Origin: Microbaculum marinum
GTDB lineage: Bacteria; Pseudomonadota; Alphaproteobacteria; Rhizobiales; Tepidamorphaceae
NCBI RefSeq assembly: GCF_042646165.1
Contig: NZ_JBHRTC010000014.1
Length of the DNA stretch: 64,000 nt
Reading direction: 5' to 3' (one strand)
Shown: positions 59,254 through 64,000 of the stretch, in pieces
Numbering within the stretch: position 1 is the first letter of the stretch
How the letters are laid out: each line of letters opens with the position of its first letter
Notes under the pieces: model-generated
What the model was told of the DNA's origin: nothing
Database searches by the model: none
The model's input: the letters and a program-made list of their open reading frames with translations, nothing else
Position numbers and translations under genes: made by a program

Positions 59254-60249
59254 TCAGCCGCCCAGGTATTTCTTCAGGATGGACGCTCCCATCGTGTATT
59301 TCGGGTCCACCATGTTGCCGAGCCGGACTCGCCCTACCTGTCCGAGAAGCATGTACGCGTCGAGCTCCTCGAAGCCGTAGTCGGCAGCCATCCAGCGGGT
59401 GAGTTCGCGATAGGCGATGCGCGCGGCATCCTCCATCGGCCGTGCGCTGCCGATCGTCATGATGAAGTCCTCGGTCTCGAGGCGCGGCCAGCCGAACCCC
59501 CAGTCCTTGATCAGATCGACGGTCAGCGTGACCGTTGCGGCCTGTTCCATGGCCACGCCCGTCAGCTCGCCGTCGCCCTGCGTCGCGTGGCAGTCGCCGA
59601 CGTAGAGCAGCGCCCCGTCGACCTGCACCGGCAGGTATATGATCGCGCCGGGCCGGACGTCGGGCAGGTCCATGTTGCCGCCGTGATAGTCGGGCTGCAG
59701 CGAGGAGATGGCCTCGATCTCCGGCGAGATGCCGATGGTGCCGATGAACGGCTCGTAGGGCAGGACGAGGTCGTCCCAGTGGACCCCCTCTTCGTCGATG
59801 ACCACCTTCTTCACCCGCTCCGGAAGAGGCGCGTTGAGGGTCGCGGTCGCAGCGGTGCCGACGAGGCCGCCGAACTCCGGGATGAGGCAGGTGGTGCCGG
59901 CCGGTTGCGGGCCGCGCGTCTCGACTGCCTTGATGTGGACCGCCAAGCAGTCGCCTTTCTTCGCGCCCTTCACGAAGACCGGGCCGCTCTGCGGGTTCAG
60001 GTACGGATGGTTGGTCTTCTCGGTCGGCTTGTCGCTCTCCGACCGGATCGCACCGCCGAAAGCGTCCTGGGTCTCGATGACGACGGTGTCGCCGGGATCG
60101 ATCTTCAGCCTGGGGTCCGCATAGGGGCCGTAGGTAAAGTAGAAACCTCCCTGATCGGCTTCCGTCAGCTCGTGTTTGGTGCCGCTTTCCTTGCCGGCGA
60201 CGCCACGCGTCGCCATGATCGAACGGCTGATCCAGTCTGTATCGCTCAC
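59254..60249 (-). CDS. Acetamidase/formamidase family protein
   Basis: 331-residue hydrolase that releases ammonia from formamide or acetamide. Characteristic segments are GPYADPRLKIDPGDTVVIET, LAVHIKAVETRGPQPAGTTC and YVGDCHATQGDGELTGVAME, the last containing the conserved metal-site residues. Length is slightly below the 380-410 of FmdA, as in the bacterial short branch. It sits 12 bases after amidase 1 and 44 before the binding protein. Confidence 0.9.
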   Translation of the reverse strand: MSDTDWISRSIMATRGVAGKESGTKHELTEADQGGFYFTYGPYADPRLKIDPGDTVVIETQDAFGGAIRSESDKPTEKTNHPYLNPQSGPVFVKGAKKGDCLAVHIKAVETRGPQPAGTTCLIPEFGGLVGTAATATLNAPLPERVKKVVIDEEGVHWDDLVLPYEPFIGTIGISPEIEAISSLQPDYHGGNMDLPDVRPGAIIYLPVQVDGALLYVGDCHATQGDGELTGVAMEQAATVTLTVDLIKDWGFGWPRLETEDFIMTIGSARPMEDAARIAYRELTRWMAADYGFEELDAYMLLGQVGRVRLGNMVDPKYTMGASILKKYLGG

Positions 60250-60261
60250 GCTACTCTCCTG

Positions 60262-61656
60262 TCACAGGGCGGGATGCTTGCGGTGCCAGTCGGTCGCCTG
60301 CTGGTACGCGTCTCCCGCCCGGCAGAGCTTGGCCTCGTCCCAGTGGTTCGAGACGAACTGGAACGCGATCGGCGTACCCTCGGCCGTGAAACCGGACGGC
60401 AGGGTGATGGTCGGGCTGCCGGTCATGTCGAAGATCGAGGTGAAGCTCAGCAAACCATGCAGGAGCTTCGGATCTTCCCCGAGCGTCTCCATCATCTTCA
60501 CCGTGGGCGAGGCGAACGGCTGGACGGGGGCGATCAGCAGGTCGATGTCCTGGAAGAGTGCGGCGACGCGGCCGCGGAAGTCGTTCCGGCGCAGGATGAT
60601 CTTCTGATAGTCGAGGCCCGACAGGTTGCGGCCGATGTCGATCAGGCCACTCAGCGCCGGCCCGTATTCGTCCTTGCGGTCCGGGTACGTCGCCTCGTGG
60701 GCGACCGCCGTTTCCACGGCGCAGGCCGGGATCCAGTCGGTGACGATCTGATGGCTGTCGGGAAATTTCACCTCTCGGACGCCGTCCGAGATGCTCTTGA
60801 TCGTTTCCAGCACCTGGGCAAGCATCGCGCTTGTGACGTCGTCGACGCCGTTGGCCATGAACTCCGGGTCGACGCCGATCCGCAGGCCCTTCAGCCCTTT
60901 TTCTATACCGTCGAGATAGTTGGGTACGGGCATCTGCGCGGCAGTCGGGTCGTTGGGATCCGGGCCCGCGATCGCGGCGAGCATCGCTGCGGCGTCCTTC
61001 GCGCTGCGCGTCATCGGTCCGAGGTGATCGAGCGTGGCGGCGAGTTCGAAGGCGCCGTAGCGGCTCACCCTTCCCCAGGTCGGCTTCAGACCGGTCAGTC
61101 CGTTGGCGGCCGAGGGAAACCGGATCGATCCTCCGGTATCGGAGCCGATCGACCCGAAGACAAGGCCGGCCGCGGTCGCGACGCCGGATCCGCTGGACGA
61201 GGCTCCCGACCAGTGCGCGGCGTTCCATGGATTGACCGGCGCAGGGATGTCCGGATGATGGTCGGCGAAGGCGCCTTCGGTGTTCTGGAGCTTGCCCAGG
61301 CAGATCGCGCCTGCTTCGCGGAGCTTCTTCGTGACCGTGCCGTCCTCCGTGGGGCGGAAATCGGCATAGATCGTCATGCCGCCGGCCGTAGGTATGCCGT
61401 CGGTCCAGCACAGGTCCTTCAGCCCGATGGGCGCGCCGTGCAGGGGACCGCGGATGTCGCCCCGGCGGATTTCCTCTTCCGCTGTCTTCGCCTGCTCCAG
61501 CGCCAGCTCCGGCGTCACGAGGGCGAAGCTCTTCAACTCGCCGTCGAGCGACTCGATGCGCGACAGCTCGGCCTTGGTCACCTCCACCGGAGAGAGCTCG
61601 CCGGCATGCATTCTCTGCGTGAGCTCGACGAGCTCGAGGTAGCAGACATCGTTCAT
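60262..61656 (-). CDS. Amidase signature-family enzyme 1
   Basis: 464-residue hydrolase with a Ser-cisSer-Lys triad. Lys is in APIGLKDLCWTDG, the amidase signature is GASSSGSGVATAAGL followed by GSIGSDTGGSIRFPSAANGL, giving cis-Ser and nucleophile Ser. Start chosen at ATG 61656 with GAAGGGAAG upstream; an open frame to 61794 overlaps amidase 2 and is not used. Substrate unknown: aryl or aliphatic amides are possible. Confidence 0.9.
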   Translation of the reverse strand: MNDVCYLELVELTQRMHAGELSPVEVTKAELSRIESLDGELKSFALVTPELALEQAKTAEEEIRRGDIRGPLHGAPIGLKDLCWTDGIPTAGGMTIYADFRPTEDGTVTKKLREAGAICLGKLQNTEGAFADHHPDIPAPVNPWNAAHWSGASSSGSGVATAAGLVFGSIGSDTGGSIRFPSAANGLTGLKPTWGRVSRYGAFELAATLDHLGPMTRSAKDAAAMLAAIAGPDPNDPTAAQMPVPNYLDGIEKGLKGLRIGVDPEFMANGVDDVTSAMLAQVLETIKSISDGVREVKFPDSHQIVTDWIPACAVETAVAHEATYPDRKDEYGPALSGLIDIGRNLSGLDYQKIILRRNDFRGRVAALFQDIDLLIAPVQPFASPTVKMMETLGEDPKLLHGLLSFTSIFDMTGSPTITLPSGFTAEGTPIAFQFVSNHWDEAKLCRAGDAYQQATDWHRKHPAL

Positions 61657-61673
61657 CGCAGCTTCCCTTCGCC

Positions 61674-63191
61674 TCAGTTGCTTTTCCAATCGGTGGACCG
61701 CTCGAACGCTGCCGCGGCGCGGATCAGCGTGGCTTCGTCGAAGGCGCGTCCAACCAGCATCATGCCAACCGGCAACCCGTCGATCCGGGAGCACGGAACG
61801 GTGAAGGCCGGATGTCCCGTCACGTCGAAGGGACAGGTGTTGGCCTGCATGTTCAGCGCGAGATCCACGTAGACCTCCCGCTCCACGTCGGCAGCGGGGA
61901 TCCTCGTCGCAGTGAAGGGGATGGTGGGCATCACCAGCACGTCGACGGACTCCAGGACGGCGTCATAGGCCCGCCGGATCAGCCCCCGCTGGTTCTGCGC
62001 CTTGGAGTGGTATCGGTTCGCATAGGCCTGGTTCATGTACTCGCCGGCCAGAAGAACGAGTTTCACCGTTTCCGAGGCATCGCCCAGATGTGTCGAGAAG
62101 CCCCGGGCGAAGGCTTCCTGCATGGTGACGGGATAGAAGCCGGGAATGTTCGTGCCGACGCCGTGTCCCTTCAGCATCATCTCGGCTGCGCCTTCGACGA
62201 TCACCCCGGTCCAGACGGCGGGCGCGTCGTAGTGCTGCGGCACCGAGACGTCGACGATCTCGGCTCCGAGGGCGCCGAAGGATTTGAGCGCCGCACGCAC
62301 CCGGGCATCGACTTCGGGGCCGCTCTCCGGGTGACCGAAGCCCTCCTTCAGGACGCCGATCCGCAAGCCGTCGATATCCCCCTCCAGAGCGCCCATGTAG
62401 TCGCCGGCCCGAGCCGAGATCGTTCGGGTGTCCCAGCCGTCGTGACCGGCAATGGCGGTCAGCAGGCGGGCCACGTTCTCGACGCTGTCGGCGATCGGGC
62501 CGCAATGGTCGATGGAGTAGGCGATCGGCATCGAGCCCGACACCGGGACGAGGCCCCACGTCGGCTTGAGGCCGTAGGCGCCGCACCAGCTCGAGGGAGT
62601 GCGGATGGATCCGCCCTGGTCGCCGCCGAGCGCCATGTCGACAGCACCCGATGCCACCAGCGCGGCGCTGCCGCCCGACGAGCCGCCGGCGCTGTGATCG
62701 GGGTTGTGGGGATTGCGGATCGGGCCGGTCGCCGCGGTGTGGCTCGCGCCGGAGAAGCAAAGGTCCTCGCAGGCCGCCTTGCCGGCGATAACGCCGCCCG
62801 CATCGAGGATGCGGGAGACCACGGTGGCGTCATGGTCGGGCACATAGCCTTCCAGCAGCGCCGATCCGTTCATCATCGGGACGCCTGCGACGCAGATATT
62901 GTCTTTCACCGCGACCGTCTTGCCCGCCAGGATGCCTTCGGACGCCCCGCGGATGTCGCACCGCCAGTACCAGGCGTTGAGCGGATTGTCCGCCGCCTCC
63001 GGACGCCAGCCTGGAGTGCGCGGATAGGATACCGGAAGCGTCTCCTCCGGCAGGCTCTCGAGCCGCTCGTAGAGCGGCATGATGCCGGCGATCAGCCCCT
63101 GGAAGGAGCGGGCATCGTCGTCGGTGAGATCCAGTCCGAAACCGCGGGCGATCTGCGCCACACGCTCGACAGTGGGCGGTTTGGGCAGCAA
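61674..63191 (-). CDS. Amidase signature-family enzyme 2
   Basis: 505-residue hydrolase of the same fold, first gene of the amide operon. Triad motifs: KTVAVKDNICVAGVPM (Lys), HSAGGSSGGSAALVASGAVD (cis-Ser) and ALGGDQGGSIRTPSSWCG (nucleophile Ser). I propose TTG 63191 as start because GGGGA lies 8 bases upstream and amidase homology begins at PTVERVAQIARG; another TTG at 63257 falls inside the leader terminator. It shares only moderate similarity with amidase 1. Confidence 0.87.
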   Translation of the reverse strand: MLPKPPTVERVAQIARGFGLDLTDDDARSFQGLIAGIMPLYERLESLPEETLPVSYPRTPGWRPEAADNPLNAWYWRCDIRGASEGILAGKTVAVKDNICVAGVPMMNGSALLEGYVPDHDATVVSRILDAGGVIAGKAACEDLCFSGASHTAATGPIRNPHNPDHSAGGSSGGSAALVASGAVDMALGGDQGGSIRTPSSWCGAYGLKPTWGLVPVSGSMPIAYSIDHCGPIADSVENVARLLTAIAGHDGWDTRTISARAGDYMGALEGDIDGLRIGVLKEGFGHPESGPEVDARVRAALKSFGALGAEIVDVSVPQHYDAPAVWTGVIVEGAAEMMLKGHGVGTNIPGFYPVTMQEAFARGFSTHLGDASETVKLVLLAGEYMNQAYANRYHSKAQNQRGLIRRAYDAVLESVDVLVMPTIPFTATRIPAADVEREVYVDLALNMQANTCPFDVTGHPAFTVPCSRIDGLPVGMMLVGRAFDEATLIRAAAAFERSTDWKSN

Positions 63192-63436
63192 GGAACATGT
63201 CCCCGCACTCCCCTGCGACGCTGCGGGAGCCGTGCACTGGTCTGTTGGCGGCAACAAAAAGCCCCGTGCACTCCATCGAGTGTCCGGGGCTGCGTTGCCG
63301 GATGCCTGTCGGCATCTATGTCAGTCGGGGCGCCTGAGCTGACGGGCGCCGGCCAGACACCGCGCCGCTCGACTGGAGCGAGCGCGGCGAGCATCATTGC
63401 TTTGTCAACATTGAGCAGCCGCTGACGATCTGTCAA
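63192..63436 (-). promoter_or_regulatory. Promoter-like sequence and structured leader of the amide operon
   Basis: On the minus strand TTGACA (63436-63431) and CAATGT (63413-63408) are 17 bases apart, a plausible sigma-70 promoter. The following ~215-nt leader can form GATGCC/GGCATC (63306-63301 and 63316-63311, loop GACA), a GGC-AACGCA-GCC hexaloop (63299-63288) with A and G at loop positions 1 and 4 as in ANTAR targets, and an intrinsic terminator that overlaps the latter. The hexaloop stem has only three pairs, so it is a weak candidate. Confidence 0.55.
63256..63291 (-). terminator. Intrinsic terminator in the amide operon leader
   Basis: Minus strand: AGCCCCG and CGGGGCT arms, inner CACTC/GAGTG pairing with loop GATG, then five T (63260-63256). 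It lies upstream of the first amidase start and downstream of the promoter-like TTGACA, so it acts as a leader attenuator. It could alternatively end the CoA transferase transcript, 175 bases away. Confidence 0.8.
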
Positions 63437-63466
63437 GCGATGTCCGCGCGCCCGCCGGTCGTAACG

Positions 63467-64000
63467 TCAGGTATCGGTCTCCGCCGCGGTGCCGGATGGC
63501 CGTTTCATTATCCGGTTGTGCTCGCCGAGCTTTGGTGCGCGGCGGGTTGTGCGGGGTCTTTTGGCGTCGAGGCTGAGCGGCACGCCGACCAGCGGCAGGC
63601 CGGCATCATCGTCGCATTCGACGGTCATTTCCAGCGCCTGCGTCTGCGGGTGGCGCGCCACCTGGTCGGTGGTCAGGAGCGGCGCGTTGGGGACGCCGAG
63701 CGCGTCGAGCCGCGCCGCAAGCTCGTCCGGCGCGCAGGTCGCCACCTTCGCCGCGATCATCGGGATCAGCCGCGCGCGGTTGATCACCCGCGCCGAGTTG
63801 GTCGCAAAGGCCGGGTCGGCGGCAAGCTCGTCCAAGCCCAGAACCGAGCACAGCTTGCGGAACAGGTTGTCGTTGCCCGCCGCGATCATCAGCCAGCCGT
63901 CCGCCGTCTCGAACGCCTGGTAGGGCACGATCTCCGCAACACCCGACCCGTACGGCTTGCGCACGTCGCCGGCCGCCTCGTAGCCCGCCAGCGGGATCGT
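63467..64000 (-). CDS. CaiB/BaiF family CoA transferase, C-terminal part (continues past window)
   Basis: About 177 residues, the C-terminal third to half of a class III CoA transferase of about 400. The frame is open to the window edge (TIPLAGYEAAGD precedes the GTG at 63964). Family segments: PYQAFETADGWLMIAAGNDN and LFRKLCSVLGLDELAADPAF, then LDALGVPNAPLLTTDQVARH. It ends upstream of the amide operon promoter region and is probably a separate transcription unit. Confidence 0.87.
   Translation of the reverse strand, partial: TIPLAGYEAAGDVRKPYGSGVAEIVPYQAFETADGWLMIAAGNDNLFRKLCSVLGLDELAADPAFATNSARVINRARLIPMIAAKVATCAPDELAARLDALGVPNAPLLTTDQVARHPQTQALEMTVECDDDAGLPLVGVPLSLDAKRPRTTRRAPKLGEHNRIMKRPSGTAAETDT

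Noticed and set aside
59587..61872. 761-codon open frame on the + strand
   Set aside because: It spans formamidase and both amidase genes in antisense and shows only mirror-frame composition.
63380..63408. Second TTGACA (63408-63403, minus strand) as promoter
   Set aside because: No acceptable -10 element 16-18 bases downstream; the upstream TTGACA/CAATGT pair fits better.

Overview
The window looks like the chromosome of a high-G+C alphaproteobacterium, probably a metabolically versatile heterotroph of the Rhodospirillales/Hyphomicrobiales kind. This is inferred from family content and not from a marker gene. The signs are many periplasmic-binding-protein transporters (two Liv/Urt-type, one Dpp-type, one polar amino acid type, one TRAP), the fused aerobic-type indolepyruvate oxidoreductase, CaiB-type CoA transferases and MarR/GntR regulators. 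A 9-base N run at 57952-57960 marks a scaffold gap, so this is a draft or metagenome assembly. I saw no rRNA, tRNA, CRISPR array, transposase or phage gene.

Layout. 1-2906: end of a branched-chain-amino-acid-type ABC transporter operon (livH partial, livM, binding protein) closed by a textbook terminator. 3039-5051: RidA, a 66-codon internally deleted dehydrogenase relic, and a hydroxyacid-oxoacid transhydrogenase. 5052-5724: decay zone with a fragment of a FAD oxidase boxed by inverted repeats. 5725-9463: IorA-IorB indolepyruvate oxidoreductase. 9464-10057: non-coding block full of hairpins. 10058-15410: a divergon with a periplasmic VOC protein, a MarR regulator, two paralogous phytoene-desaturase-like flavoproteins and a cyclase/formamidase. 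15602-21038: a complete Dpp-type ABC transporter. 21216-25222: MarR regulator, V4R-domain protein and a TRAP transporter. 25411-32663: FAD-linked 2-hydroxyacid dehydrogenase, HpcH/HpaI aldolase, LLM flavin monooxygenase, GntR regulator, aminotransferase, and a polar amino acid transporter lacking its ATPase. 32703-40113: octaheme cytochrome with HEAT/TPR tail, large MscS channel, outer-membrane barrel, lipoprotein hydrolase.

40168-51444 is the most unusual part. It is a surface-glycan locus with a glycosyltransferase-sulfotransferase fusion, two more sulfotransferases, an ABC-exporter-like membrane protein whose ATPase domain has lost its catalytic motifs, and a giant TPR protein with two glycosyltransferase modules. 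A CaiB-type CoA transferase sits among them on the other strand. The simplest reading is synthesis and export of a sulfated polysaccharide or glycoconjugate.

52718-63191 is one long leftward operon for amides or urea-like compounds: two amidases, formamidase/acetamidase, a five-part Urt/Fmd-type ABC transporter, and at the distal end an AmiC-like ligand sensor and an ANTAR antiterminator (AmiR-like). Ahead of the first amidase lies a promoter-like sequence and a leader containing an intrinsic terminator, which fits amide-induced transcription antitermination. The window ends inside another CoA transferase.
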